Part shown: piece by piece, positions 17,901 through 25,951 of the stretch
How positions within the stretch are numbered: the first letter of the stretch is position 1
Layout: each line of letters opens with the position of its first letter
Source: an uncultured Roseburia sp.
GTDB taxonomy: Bacteria > Bacillota > Clostridia > Lachnospirales > Lachnospiraceae
Length of the DNA stretch: 64,000 nt
Reading direction: 5' to 3'
Assembly: GCA_900542495.1 (NCBI GenBank)
Contig: UQNW01000001.1
Location: forward strand, 124,001 to 188,000
Translations under genes and position numbers: made by a program
The notes under the pieces: generated by a model
What the model was told of the DNA's origin: nothing
The model's database searches: none
The model's input: only the letters and a program-made list of their open reading frames with translations

Positions 17901-18471
17901 CCGTCAGTGGAAAAATATCTATGATTCCACCGCGCACAGAAAATTCTCCCATTGTCTCCGCCTGATAGTTTTTCTCATATCCGAGCTCCACAAGATGTTT
18001 TGTCAGCTCATTTAATTCGACGGTATCTCCCACGGAGATTTTTTTTACTGCCTGAATAAACTTTTCCGGGCTTGGCATTGGATTCATCAGACCGTCAAAT
18101 GTAGTTATAATGGTACATTCTTTTTCCTCTGCCATCATTTTCAAGGCATTGATACGCTCCGCTGTCAGAACATTTCCACGGATATCCGACTGGTAAAAAA
18201 GAATATCTTTTGCCGGATAATAAGCTGCTTTTTTATCAAAAAAACGGTATTCCTCTAACAGTTCCTTCGCTTTCTGCTCATGAAAAGTAACAATGATTCT
18301 GTTTCCAGAACCATTGTTGACACTGTATGCAATATGCGGTTTTATGGCATCGATACAACCGGAGACCTGTATCACTCCTGTTGTTTTTTTCAGTGCCTGC
18401 TCTAACTCTTCATAACCCTGCAGTTCTTTTAAGGGTTCTGTGAACGCTTTGGGTTCTGTGAATGTTTTCAC
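14932..18471 (-). CDS. mfd: Transcription-repair coupling factor
   Basis: Mfd is an ATP-driven translocase that removes RNA polymerase stalled at DNA lesions and recruits UvrA. The protein has 1179 residues, the usual size. The UvrB-like N-terminal module is followed by the polymerase-interacting domain (about 500-570, VHENHGLGIYRGIEKIEV). The RecG-like helicase domains contain the Walker A GDVGYGKTEIA, the DEEQRFG box and TATPIPRTLHMS. VSTTIIETGLDISN and QLYQLRGRVGRS follow, and the C-terminal TRCF domain ends the protein. The GTG at 18469-18471 follows GAGAGGAG. It sits between pth and the foldase gene, matching the pth-mfd neighbourhood of B. subtilis. Confidence 0.97.
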   Translation of the reverse strand: MKTFTEPKAFTEPLKELQGYEELEQALKKTTGVIQVSGCIDAIKPHIAYSVNNGSGNRIIVTFHEQKAKELLEEYRFFDKKAAYYPAKDILFYQSDIRGNVLTAERINALKMMAEEKECTIITTFDGLMNPMPSPEKFIQAVKKISVGDTVELNELTKHLVELGYEKNYQAETMGEFSVRGGIIDIFPLTEENPFRIELWGDEVDSIRSFDPESQRSIENLQEVYIYPACELVLTEEERRSGVEKIKKEAKKVADKFRKEMKTEEACRVQSMADQIAEETMEYGISAGLDAYLSYFCEERVSLLDYLKKEDSILFLDETVRTVERGQSTETEFSESMKQRLEKGYILPGQMRELFSCKEILAKINQMRCVALVALDMKCNSLNITERMAIESRTVNPYNNSFELLIKDLKRYKKNGYRMILLSSSRTRAKRLAEELMNEDLPAFYSEDFDRNLSPGEIMTGYGKVKKGYEYPAVKFVVISESDIFGSEKKKKKRHRMYEGEKIASFTDLNIGDYVVHENHGLGIYRGIEKIEVDKTVKDYIKIEYAGGGNLYILATQLELIQKYAGADAKKPKLNKLGGQEWNKTKTKVRGAVKEIAGDLVRLYAARQSERGFAYGPDTVWQREFEEMFPFEETEDQDLAIEATKKDMESTKIMDRLICGDVGYGKTEIAIRAAFKAVQDGKQVAFLVPTTILAQQHYNNFVQRMKDFPVNIDLLCRFRSAGEQKKTLEKLKKGQVDIIIGTHRLLSKDVVFKDLGLLMIDEEQRFGVTHKEKIKQLKNNIDVLTLTATPIPRTLHMSLIGIRDMSVLEEPPMDRIPIQTYVMEYNEELVREAISRELARGGQAYYVYNRVKEIADVATKIAELVPEANVAYAHGQMKETELENIMYKFINGEIDVLVSTTIIETGLDISNVNTMIIHDADNMGLSQLYQLRGRVGRSNRTAYAFLMYKRDKMLKEVAEKRLAAIKEYTELGSGFKIAMRDLEIRGAGNLLGAEQHGHMEAVGYDLYCKMLNEAVKEAKGMKQEENFDTTIDIDIDAYIPMGYIANEMQKLDIYKRIADIQTEEETEEMLEELIDRFGEPPKPVENLLYIAKIKSLAHEVYLTEISQKADTVKFTLYEKAKLDVAKIPEFVASYGNNLKFVMDAKAPYFTYFFKKNSREKNVDVRVVIDAFLSGMRETL

Positions 18472-18510
18472 GTTGTCTGTACTCCTCTCTGCCCGGCTGA
18501 TACTGCTTGC

Positions 18511-19086
18511 TTACTCCTGCTTTTTGCTGTTATAATCGTTCATTGCTTTGTCGACTTCACCCTGCATCATCAGGACGGCTGCATCCATTGCATGTCCGAT
18601 CGCTTCCTCGACTTTTGCACGGTCTTCCGTGCTGAAACGTCCAAGCACATAGTCTGCAAGATCCCAGCCCTTCGGCTTCTCTCCGACACCGACTTTGATC
18701 CGCATGAAGTTCTGCGTGCCTGTCATTGCAATAATGTTTTTGATTCCATTATGCCCACCCGCACTTCCTTTTTTGCGGATGCGGATATTTCCCGGCTCTA
18801 AGCTGATGTCATCAAAAATCACGATCAGCTCAGATTCCGGATCTAATTTGTAATAGTTAATCAGTTCTGCAACGCTCTCGCCGCTTAAGTTCATGTATGT
18901 CTGTGGCTTCGCCAGAACAACTTTCATGCCTTCGATCACGCCTTTTCCACAAAGCGCTTTGTGCTTGTTTTCACTGATACTAATATTATATTTCTCTGCC
19001 AGCGCATCCATGACATCAAAACCGATATTGTGTCTCGTCTTCTCGTACTGTTTGGTCGGATTGCCCAGTCCTACGATCAAAAACAT
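18511..19086 (-). CDS. pth: Peptidyl-tRNA hydrolase
   Basis: Pth releases peptides from tRNAs that dropped off ribosomes. The 191-residue protein has the N-terminal FLIVGLGNPTKQYEKTRHNIGF with the catalytic His of RHNIG, the KPQTYMNLSG motif, and IVIFDDISLEPGNIRIRKKGSAGGHNGIKNI. A GGAG site precedes the ATG. It lies between the glmU-like gene (34 bp) and mfd (39 bp), all on the minus strand, and is likely co-transcribed with both. Confidence 0.96.
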   Translation of the reverse strand: MFLIVGLGNPTKQYEKTRHNIGFDVMDALAEKYNISISENKHKALCGKGVIEGMKVVLAKPQTYMNLSGESVAELINYYKLDPESELIVIFDDISLEPGNIRIRKKGSAGGHNGIKNIIAMTGTQNFMRIKVGVGEKPKGWDLADYVLGRFSTEDRAKVEEAIGHAMDAAVLMMQGEVDKAMNDYNSKKQE

Positions 19087-19120
19087 CTCCTGTTCTCCTT
19101 CTGTTTATTATTGAATCAAG

Positions 19121-19861
19121 TTATTTGTTCTGTCGTCCGCGGATCACCGCAGCGGCTGCTGCAAGCTGTTCCTGATCGTTGACACCTGTGATATCTTCCG
19201 GATCTTCGAGCGCAAATGCGTCCACTTTTAAGCCTTTGTTTTTGATTATAGTAAGTGTATCCGGTAGATAATATTCGCCCTGTGCATTGTTTGGGGTTAA
19301 TTTATCCAAAGCTTCTTTCAATTCCTTTGTGTCAAAAATGTACATACCGGAATTGATCTCGTGAGACTCTAATTCTTCCGGTGATGCATCTTTATGTTCC
19401 ACGCTCTTTACGAATTTTCCGTCTGCATCACGGATGATTCTTCCGTAGCCGGTCGGATCATCAACCATTGCTGACAATACGGTCACGGTGTTTCCATTTT
19501 TCTTATGATGCTCTGATAAACGTTTCAGTGTCTCTGCAGTGATGAGCGGTGTATCTCCGAATAAGATCAATGTCTGACCCTCCTCACCTAAGAAATCTCT
19601 GGCACATTTTACTGCATGACCGGTTCCTAACTGTTCTTCCTGTAATGCAAATTTTACATTTTTATGGGAGATACTGCTTTTTACTACTTCACTTTTATAT
19701 CCTACTACAAGGCAGATGTCTGTTGCGCCAGCGCCCTCTGCCGCGTCAATTGCATAATCTACAAGGCATTTTCCCTCAATGGTATGAACCACTTTTGGAA
19801 GATCAGATTTCATACGTGTTCCTTTTCCTGCTGCCAGAATGACTGCTTTTAACTGTTCCAT
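19121..19861 (-). CDS. glmU: GlmU-type uridyltransferase domain protein
   Basis: The 246-residue protein matches only the pyrophosphorylase half of GlmU, which makes UDP-GlcNAc from UTP and GlcNAc-1-phosphate. Hallmarks are LAAGKGTRMKSDLPKVVH, EQLGTGHAV, FGDTPLI, GYGRIIRD, EINSGMYIF and the metal-binding VNDQ. The left-handed beta-helix acetyltransferase domain (about 200 residues in full GlmU) is absent, and the frame ends in QLAAAAAVIRGRQNK without leftover helix sequence. GlcN-1-P acetylation must be done elsewhere if this is the cell's UDP-GlcNAc enzyme. Position between spoVG and pth matches gcaD/glmU of B. subtilis. The symbol applies to the N-terminal activity only. Confidence 0.85.
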   Translation of the reverse strand: MEQLKAVILAAGKGTRMKSDLPKVVHTIEGKCLVDYAIDAAEGAGATDICLVVGYKSEVVKSSISHKNVKFALQEEQLGTGHAVKCARDFLGEEGQTLILFGDTPLITAETLKRLSEHHKKNGNTVTVLSAMVDDPTGYGRIIRDADGKFVKSVEHKDASPEELESHEINSGMYIFDTKELKEALDKLTPNNAQGEYYLPDTLTIIKNKGLKVDAFALEDPEDITGVNDQEQLAAAAAVIRGRQNK

Positions 19862-19910
19862 TTTTCTATACCTTTCTATCCTTTGTTTTCTCTATTATTA
19901 TATGCATGCG

Positions 19911-19941
19911 AAAATAGGGAGGTTTTTACTCTCCCTATTTT
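19911..19941. terminator. Bidirectional-type hairpin upstream of glmU
   Basis: An 11-bp perfect stem AAAATAGGGAG/CTCCCTATTTT with a 9-nt loop lies between spoVG and the glmU-like gene. The flanking A and T runs allow termination on either strand, so glmU probably has its own promoter after it. Confidence 0.65.
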
Positions 19942-20004
19942 TATTGTATCATCCTATATTTTACAGAAGATTTTAGATTTTACAAGCGGATAAATGAATT
20001 TTGT

Positions 20005-20038
20005 AAAAAACGGGCCGCTATCCCCATAGCGCCCCGTT
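20005..20038 (-). terminator. spoVG terminator
   Basis: On the minus strand a GC-rich stem (AACGGGGCGCTAT with ATAGCGGCCCGTT, one mismatch) closes a 4-nt loop and is followed by TTTTTT, 12 bp after the spoVG stop. Confidence 0.85.
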
Positions 20039-20050
20039 CACCTGCAGTTA

Positions 20051-20317
20051 TTATTCTTCCGCAGCCATTGTCTCCTGATACTTCTCAAGGATCAGTTTCT
20101 GAATGCGGTCTCTTGTATTGGAATTGATTGGATGTGCGATATCACGGTATTCACCGTCTGCTGCCTTTCTGCTTGGCATCGCGATAAATAATCCCTTCTC
20201 TCCCTCAATGATCTTAATATCATGTACCACAAATTCTTCATCTATGGTAATAGAAACTACGGCTTTCATTTTGCCTTCTTTTTCAACTTTTCTAATTCTA
20301 ACGTCTGTAATCTGCAT
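20051..20317 (-). CDS. spoVG: SpoVG, RNA-binding sporulation regulator
   Basis: The product is 88 residues, typical of SpoVG. It matches the family through MQITDVRIRKV, AVVSITIDEEFVVHDIKIIEG, GLFIAMPSRK and YRDIAHPINSNTRDRI. SpoVG proteins bind nucleic acid and affect septation at sporulation and other late processes in Firmicutes. The start follows AAGGGGG. A strong terminator ends the transcript, so it is not cotranscribed with glmU despite the conserved order. glgD lies 75 bp upstream on the same strand. Confidence 0.96.
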   Translation of the reverse strand: MQITDVRIRKVEKEGKMKAVVSITIDEEFVVHDIKIIEGEKGLFIAMPSRKAADGEYRDIAHPINSNTRDRIQKLILEKYQETMAAEE

Positions 20318-20392
20318 GATGTCTCAGTCCCCCTTTTCGGTCTTCATCTAACGCAAGTTTTTGTCACCCTGTAAGTAACTCTGTGATTCTGG

Positions 20393-21511
20393 CTATAATA
20401 CATATCTCTCATTGTTCTCAGATACGATCTTAATTCCATTCTCTCCACAATAGTATGTGTTGGCTTTCAATGTATCACGGCTCTCAACGATACAGTTTTC
20501 AATGTGTGTATTATCCCCAATATAAACATCGTTTAAAATAATGGAATTCTTGATCACACAATTTTTTCCGACAAATACCTTCTTAAATAAGATAGAATTT
20601 TCAACCTTGCTGTTGATAATACATCCGCTCGCGATCAGGCTGTTTTTCACGTCTGATCCTGCATTATATTTTGCCGGTGGAAGATCATCCACTTTTGAGA
20701 AAATTCCCGGTTCTTCTTTAAAGAAGTAATTTCTGACTTCCGGTTTTAAGAAGTCCATATTGGTCTGGTAATAAGAATCTACGGTTGCAATATTGCTCCA
20801 GTATTCTTTCATCTTATAACCATAGATACGCTTCATATTCTTGTAACGGATCAGTATATCCGTTACAAAATCCCATCTTCCCTCATCAGCACTCCGCTCT
20901 AACATCTCAATGAGCTGTCTTCTGCGGACAATGTAGATACCTGTAGAAATCGTATTGGACTGGGAAACCATTGGTTTCTCCTCAAACTCAACGATTCTGG
21001 AATCCTCATTCATGCGGACAACACCAAAACGGCTGACATCCACATTCGGATCCATATCTTTGCACACAACGGTGATATCTGCTTTCTTCTCGATATGGTA
21101 ATCAAGGACTTTGTTAAAATCAAGTTTGTATACACAGTCACCACTGCTGATGATGACATATGGCTCATGACGTTTTTTCAGGAAACTGATATTCTGGTAC
21201 ATCGCATCTGCCGTACCGCGGTACCACCAGCTATTGTCAACGGTTACAGTCGGGTTGAACACATAAAGTCCACCCTGTTTACGTCCAAAATCCCACCATT
21301 TGGAGGAACTTAAATGCTCATTCAGAGATCTTGCGCTGTACTGTGTCAGCACTGCGACTGTCTGTACATGAGAATTACTCATATTGCTCAGAGCGAAGTC
21401 GATGCTCCGGTAGCTGCCTCCGATCGGCATTGCTGCAATTGCTCGTTTGTTCGATAATTCCTGCATGCGGCTGTTATTACCGCCAGCTAAAATAATTCCT
21501 ACTGCCTTCAT
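20393..21511 (-). CDS. glgD: GlgD, glucose-1-phosphate adenylyltransferase-like subunit
   Basis: GlgD (372 residues) is the non-catalytic or weakly catalytic partner of GlgC in Firmicutes. Together they form ADP-glucose pyrophosphorylase for glycogen synthesis. It keeps the nucleotidyltransferase fold (IILAGGNNSRMQELSNKRA, GTADAMYQN, ISSGDCVYKLD, FEEKP) and a C-terminal left-handed beta-helix with hexapeptide repeats (GKNCVIKNSIILNDVYIG). The N-terminal loop departs from the GlgC pattern (NNSRM instead of QGSRL), as expected for GlgD. Its start overlaps the glgC stop by 4 bp, indicating translational coupling. Confidence 0.93.
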   Translation of the reverse strand: MKAVGIILAGGNNSRMQELSNKRAIAAMPIGGSYRSIDFALSNMSNSHVQTVAVLTQYSARSLNEHLSSSKWWDFGRKQGGLYVFNPTVTVDNSWWYRGTADAMYQNISFLKKRHEPYVIISSGDCVYKLDFNKVLDYHIEKKADITVVCKDMDPNVDVSRFGVVRMNEDSRIVEFEEKPMVSQSNTISTGIYIVRRRQLIEMLERSADEGRWDFVTDILIRYKNMKRIYGYKMKEYWSNIATVDSYYQTNMDFLKPEVRNYFFKEEPGIFSKVDDLPPAKYNAGSDVKNSLIASGCIINSKVENSILFKKVFVGKNCVIKNSIILNDVYIGDNTHIENCIVESRDTLKANTYYCGENGIKIVSENNERYVL

Positions 21512-22782
21512 TCTGAGTCACCTGCCTTAATAATTACTTCACCGCTGTCAAGAATTCCTTCCGGATAATCTTCTTTTGTGGTTCTGCCGGAAATTGCAGT
21601 GTTCTTTCCGACTGAGACGTTCGACGGAATCTCGGAATCTTCTCCGATCGTCACAAGACCAAAGGAATAGATCTTCTCATTGAACTTGTTCGGTTTTTCC
21701 TCTCCAACGCCTAATGTAACATTATCTCCAATGCTGCAGTTTTCAGCAATAATCGCTTTGTCGATCACAACATTCTCACCGATCTGTGTTCCCTTCATGA
21801 TAATGGAATCACGGACAACGCTGCCCTTTCCGATCGTAACACCAGCTCCGATGACTGAACTGTGAACCTCTCCGTAGATCTCAGATCCCTCTCCGATGAT
21901 ACTCTTCTCCACAATGCTGTCCTCGGACAGATACTGTGGCTGGATAATATCACTCTTGGTGTAGATCTTCCAGTATTCTTCATAAAGGTTGAACTCCGGG
22001 ATCAGGTCGATCAGTTCCATATTGGCTTCCCAATAAGAGCCAAGCGTTCCTACATCTTTCCAGTAGCCATTGTATTCATAAGCAAACAGACGCTGCTTCT
22101 TCTCGTGGCAGTAAGGAATGATGTGCTTACCAAAATCACAGTTGCTCTGATCCTTCATTGCTGTCAGAGCTTCCTTCAATACTTTCCAACTGAATATGTA
22201 AATACCCATGGAAGCCAGATTGCTTCTTGGATGTTCCGGTTTCTCCTCAAAATCCTGGATTCGCTTATCTTCATCTGCAATCACGATACCAAAACGACTT
22301 GCTTCCTCCAGCGGAACCGGCATCGTCGCAATTGTAACGTCTGCATTGTTTTCCTTGTGGAAATCAAGCATGACTTCATAATCCATTTTATAAATATGAT
22401 CGCCTGACAGGATCAGTACATATTCCGGATTGTACTGCTCCATGTAATTCATGTTCTGATAAATCGCATTGGCAGTTCCTGAATACCACTCACTGTTATT
22501 GCTCTTCTCATATGGTGGAAGTACTGTTACACCTCCGTTATTACGGTCAAGATCCCACGGAATACCAATTCCGATATGGGTATTCAAACGTAATGGCTGA
22601 TACTGTGTCAACACACCGACCGTATCAATTCCGGAGTTAATGCAGTTACTCAATGGGAAGTCGATAATACGATACTTGCCTCCAAATGCAACTGCCGGCT
22701 TTGCAACTTTTGCTGTCAGAACGCCTAAACGGCTTCCCTGACCTCCCGCTAATAGCATTGCTATCATTTCTTTTCGAATCAC
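21508..22782 (-). CDS. glgC: Glucose-1-phosphate adenylyltransferase
   Basis: GlgC makes ADP-glucose from ATP and glucose-1-phosphate, the control point of glycogen synthesis. Motifs seen are MLLAGGQGSRLGVLT, KPAVAFGGKYRIIDFPLSNC, YSGTANAIYQNM, ILSGDHIYKMDY, DFEEKPEHPRS and YWKDVGTLGSYWEAN, followed by hexapeptide repeats. I prefer the GTG at 22780-22782, spaced 6 nt from AGAGGTG; a GTG three codons upstream is the alternative. glgD follows with a 4-bp overlap. The 317-bp gap upstream is shared with divergent murC; I could not fix a glgC promoter there. Confidence 0.95.
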   Translation of the reverse strand: MIRKEMIAMLLAGGQGSRLGVLTAKVAKPAVAFGGKYRIIDFPLSNCINSGIDTVGVLTQYQPLRLNTHIGIGIPWDLDRNNGGVTVLPPYEKSNNSEWYSGTANAIYQNMNYMEQYNPEYVLILSGDHIYKMDYEVMLDFHKENNADVTIATMPVPLEEASRFGIVIADEDKRIQDFEEKPEHPRSNLASMGIYIFSWKVLKEALTAMKDQSNCDFGKHIIPYCHEKKQRLFAYEYNGYWKDVGTLGSYWEANMELIDLIPEFNLYEEYWKIYTKSDIIQPQYLSEDSIVEKSIIGEGSEIYGEVHSSVIGAGVTIGKGSVVRDSIIMKGTQIGENVVIDKAIIAENCSIGDNVTLGVGEEKPNKFNEKIYSFGLVTIGEDSEIPSNVSVGKNTAISGRTTKEDYPEGILDSGEVIIKAGDSE

Positions 22783-22978
22783 GTCAATCACCTCTCGTCA
22801 CTTTCTAGTCAATCTGGTCCTCTTGATATTTCAAGTATATCACAACCCTTTTTCAATGTACATCATTTTACACAATTTTTCCAGAAATTTTTTCTGTTTT
22901 TTGACAATTTATACAAATATGTGTGTTTGTCCTGTTTTTTTCGTCAAAATAGCTAACGCCGAATTATCCGAAAAGAAT

Positions 22979-23006
22979 TTGCAAAATCCGGATATATGGG
23001 TATAAT
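22979..23006 (+). promoter_or_regulatory. murC promoter
   Basis: TTGCAA (22979-22984) and TATAAT (23001-23006) are 16 bp apart, giving a leader of about 95 nt before murC. The leader contains two near-copies of TTTTTCAT with A-rich spacers, of unknown meaning. Confidence 0.65.
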
Positions 23007-23108
23007 GAAACTGTTTCAGTCATTCTGGAACGCTTTGTTATAAAAAGATGAAGTTTTTCATAAACTTTTTCATCAATATTCAACGAAAAACAGGCAGGTA
23101 TTCATAAA

Positions 23109-24488
23109 ATGTATAAAATTAATTTTAAAGAACCAATACACATTCACTTTATCGGAATCGGCGGAATCAGCATGAGCGGTCTTGCTGAGATTCTTTTTGA
23201 AGAACACTTCACCATTTCCGGATCTGACGCAAAAGAATCTGAACTCACAAAACACTTAGAGCATATGGGCATGCAGATTTTCTATGGTCAGAGAGCTTCC
23301 AATATAATAGAAGGCATTGATCTTGTCGTGTACACTGCAGCGATCCGTGAAGATAACCCGGAATTTGCCGCAGCAAGGGAAAAAGGACTCCCAATGTTAA
23401 GCCGTGCAGAACTGCTCGGTCAGATTATGGATAACTATCAGAATTCCATCGCTGTGTCCGGAACCCATGGAAAAACAACCACAACTTCCATGATCTCCCA
23501 GATTTTACTCATGGCAAAAAAAGACCCGACCATTACCGTAGGTGGTATTTTAAAGGCAATCGACGGAAATCTCCGCGTTGGAAAATCTGACGTTTTTATC
23601 TCCGAAGCCTGTGAATATACAAACAGCTTTTTGAATTTCCGTCCAAAATACAGCATTATTTTAAATATAGAAGCGGAACATCTTGACTTCTTTAAAGATA
23701 TTCAGGATATCCGCAATTCTTTCCACTTATTTGCAAAAAATACAAAAGAAAATGGTGCCATTATCATCAATGGCGAAATTGAAAACTATCAGGAGATCGT
23801 AGCAGATCTTGCGCCACAGGTCATTACCTACGGCATGAGCGGCACCTGCGACTTTTATCCTGCTGATATCACCTTCAACGAGAAAGCCTGTGCAAGTTTC
23901 ACCGCCATGTACCACGGCGAAAAAGTAATGGATGTTGCATTAAATGTTCCGGGATTGCACAATGTTTCCAATGCACTTGCAGCCATTGCGCTTGCCCTCG
24001 ACTTAAAGATTTCAAAAGAAGATATTCTTGCCGGTCTTGCTGCCTTCGGCGGTGCTGACAGACGTTTCCAGTACAAAGGCTGTGTGGACGGTGTGACAGT
24101 CATTGATGACTATGCACATCATCCGACCGAGATCCGCGCTACCTTAACTGCTGCAAAGAAATATCCTCACAAGCGTCTGGTACTGGTGTTCCAGCCGCAT
24201 ACCTACTCCAGAACCAAGGCATTTTTAAATGACTTTGCAGACGTTCTCTCTATGGCAGACGTCGTTGTGTTAGCTGATATTTACGCGGCCCGTGAAAAGA
24301 ACACCTTCGGCATCAGTTCCAGGGATATCGAGGCCAAATTAAAGGAAAAGGGCACGGATGTCCACTATTTTCCTTCTTTTACAGAAATTGAAAACTTTTT
24401 ATTAAAAAATTGTATAAACGGTGATTTGTTGATAACTATGGGCGCCGGAGACATTGTAAATGTTGGCGAACACCTGCTTGGCAGATAA
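23109..24488 (+). CDS. murC: UDP-N-acetylmuramate--L-alanine ligase
   Basis: MurC adds L-alanine to UDP-MurNAc using ATP, the first peptide step of peptidoglycan precursor synthesis. The 459-residue protein starts with the UDP-binding IHFIGIGGISMSGLAEIL. It carries the ATP-binding SGTHGKTTTTSMI, the EACEYTNSFLNF segment with its conserved Glu, HNVSNALAAIAL, DDYAHHPTEI and FQPHTYSRTKAF. The ribosome site is weak (CAGG), which may mean a modest expression level. It is monocistronic, with its own promoter and a terminator whose stem contains a DnaA box. Confidence 0.96.
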   Translation: MYKINFKEPIHIHFIGIGGISMSGLAEILFEEHFTISGSDAKESELTKHLEHMGMQIFYGQRASNIIEGIDLVVYTAAIREDNPEFAAAREKGLPMLSRAELLGQIMDNYQNSIAVSGTHGKTTTTSMISQILLMAKKDPTITVGGILKAIDGNLRVGKSDVFISEACEYTNSFLNFRPKYSIILNIEAEHLDFFKDIQDIRNSFHLFAKNTKENGAIIINGEIENYQEIVADLAPQVITYGMSGTCDFYPADITFNEKACASFTAMYHGEKVMDVALNVPGLHNVSNALAAIALALDLKISKEDILAGLAAFGGADRRFQYKGCVDGVTVIDDYAHHPTEIRATLTAAKKYPHKRLVLVFQPHTYSRTKAFLNDFADVLSMADVVVLADIYAAREKNTFGISSRDIEAKLKEKGTDVHYFPSFTEIENFLLKNCINGDLLITMGAGDIVNVGEHLLGR

Positions 24489-24489
24489 C

Positions 24490-24672
24490 TTATCCACATT
24501 ATCCACATTCAATTGGGGAAAACTTCAACTTTTGAATGTGGATTTTTTTGTTTACATAAAGTTATCCACATTTCAGCCTAAAAAGGCTGTAAGCGCTTAT
24601 ATTTTCTCACTTCTGTGCTTTTCTGCCGGAAATGGCTTTTTGTAATGCTATTTTTTATCCACATTATCCACA
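24490..24672 (+). promoter_or_regulatory. Cluster of five perfect DnaA boxes
   Basis: TTATCCACA occurs at 24490-24498, 24499-24507, 24562-24570, 24655-24663 and 24664-24672, all in one orientation. The outer four form two back-to-back pairs with no spacer. A degenerate reverse box (TGTGGATTT) lies at 24538-24546. The cluster sits between murC and the DnaD/DnaC-like helicase-loader genes. DnaA-ATP binding here could regulate that operon or titrate DnaA, as described for non-origin box clusters in B. subtilis (inference). A near-match to a catabolite-response element (TGTAAGCGCTTATA) lies at 24589-24602. Confidence 0.8.
24501..24549 (+). terminator. murC terminator
   Basis: A perfect 12-bp stem (24501-24512 with 24532-24543) with a 19-nt loop is followed by seven T. 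It starts 13 bp after the murC stop, and part of the stem is the second DnaA box. Confidence 0.85.
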
Positions 24673-24738
24673 TTTTTGCGAAGCCTTGATTTTGCTGGGT
24701 TTGTGGGCAATTTTTTTCTTCTCTTTTTTACATTCCTG

Positions 24739-24747
24739 TGCTATAAT
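24739..24747 (+). promoter_or_regulatory. Extended -10 promoter for the helicase-loader operon
   Basis: TG-C-TATAAT at 24739-24747 is an extended -10 element, 60 bp before the chosen start. No good -35 hexamer is seen; the upstream DNA is a T-rich tract. Confidence 0.6.
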
Positions 24748-24807
24748 TTGGGACGAGCTAATGGATAATACATTCCAGACAGCTCTGTTATGAAAGGAAT
24801 GAACACA

Positions 24808-25908
24808 ATGGCAAATATAACACTTCATAGTGACAGTCAGACCTCTGCCACCAGTGTATCGAATATTTTCATTGATGAATATATGTCGGATGCCAATGGA
24901 GAGTTTGTAAAAATATATCTTTATCTGTTAAGACAGTTAAATGCGCCGGATGCGGCGTTCTCTATCTCTGCCATGGCAGATAAGTTTGAACACACGGAAA
25001 AAGACATCAAGCGTGCTTTAAGCTACTGGGAGCGGATGCATCTGCTCCGTCTCGAATACGATTCCAGTGAGAATCTGACCGGCGTCTGTTTTTTAGATAC
25101 CAGACGCAGACCAGCCGAAAACGAGGCTTCGAACACGGTATCTTCACAGGCTGCTGCTTCTCCGGAAGTATCCACGGCAGCGTTAGCTGAGGACGCCTCC
25201 CAAAAGCCGTCTGCTCCGGAACCAAAGAACTATTCTGCGGAGGACATTTCCATGTTCCGCAAACAGGAATCGGTCGCAGAGCTTTTGTTTATTGCAGAGC
25301 GTTACCTTGGACGTATTTTAACCCCAACGGACATGAACAGTATCTTATACTGGTACGACGGTCTTGGTTTTTCCACAGATCTGATTGAATATCTGATTGA
25401 ATACTGTGTGAGCAAAGGACACACCAGTATCCGTTACATAGAAAAAGTTGCCCTTGCCTGGGCAGATAACCAGATTACAACCGTAGACCAGGCAAAACAG
25501 GCTGCCGGAATCCACAGCCAGCTTTATTTTGCTGTCATGAAGGCACTCGGCATCACCGGACGTTCCCTTGTTCCAGCAGAGACTGCCTACATTGAAAAAT
25601 GGCGTTCTGAATATGGTTTCTCCACGGAAGTGATCTCATGCGCGTGTGAGCGCACGATACAGGCAATACACCAGCCGAAGTTTGAGTATATTGACTCAAT
25701 CCTGACAAGCTGGAAGAAGAACCATGTAACTACGCCGGAAGATATCACAAAGCTTGACGAGGAACACCAGAAGAAGAAAAAAGCTGCTGTCGTCCCGAAT
25801 ACAGCACTAAACGCCCAGTCCAAAAACCGTTTTAATAATTTTGAACAGCGTTCCTATGATTATGACCAGTTAGAAAAGATGCTGCTGACTACTTCTGCGC
25901 AGCATTAA
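24808..25908 (+). CDS. DnaD/DnaB-like helicase-loader protein
   Basis: The 366-residue protein has an N-terminal winged-helix-like domain (about 20-100, FVKIYLYLLRQLNAPDAAFSISAMAD). An Ala/Ser/Glu-rich linker follows (about 105-150), then two DnaD-type C-terminal domains. These show the pattern LGRILTPTDMNSILYWYDGLGFSTDLIEYLIEYC...IRYIEKVALAW and, more weakly, AYIEKWRSEYGFSTEVISCACERTI...FEYIDSILTSW. Such proteins help DnaA load the replicative helicase in Firmicutes. I use the ATG at 24808 (MANITLH), 9 nt after AAAGGA; the ATG six codons upstream lacks a site. It is followed by a DnaC-like loader gene 43 bp on. The upstream DnaA boxes fit this role. Confidence 0.88.
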   Translation: MANITLHSDSQTSATSVSNIFIDEYMSDANGEFVKIYLYLLRQLNAPDAAFSISAMADKFEHTEKDIKRALSYWERMHLLRLEYDSSENLTGVCFLDTRRRPAENEASNTVSSQAAASPEVSTAALAEDASQKPSAPEPKNYSAEDISMFRKQESVAELLFIAERYLGRILTPTDMNSILYWYDGLGFSTDLIEYLIEYCVSKGHTSIRYIEKVALAWADNQITTVDQAKQAAGIHSQLYFAVMKALGITGRSLVPAETAYIEKWRSEYGFSTEVISCACERTIQAIHQPKFEYIDSILTSWKKNHVTTPEDITKLDEEHQKKKKAAVVPNTALNAQSKNRFNNFEQRSYDYDQLEKMLLTTSAQH

Positions 25909-25951
25909 TTCGTACAGTATCTTTCTTTTTTAAGATAACAGGGAGAATCCA

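Noticed and set aside
24490..24672. Chromosomal origin oriC
   Set aside because: No dnaA, dnaN or rnpA genes are nearby and no clear AT-rich unwinding region with origin layout was seen; kept as a DnaA-box cluster.
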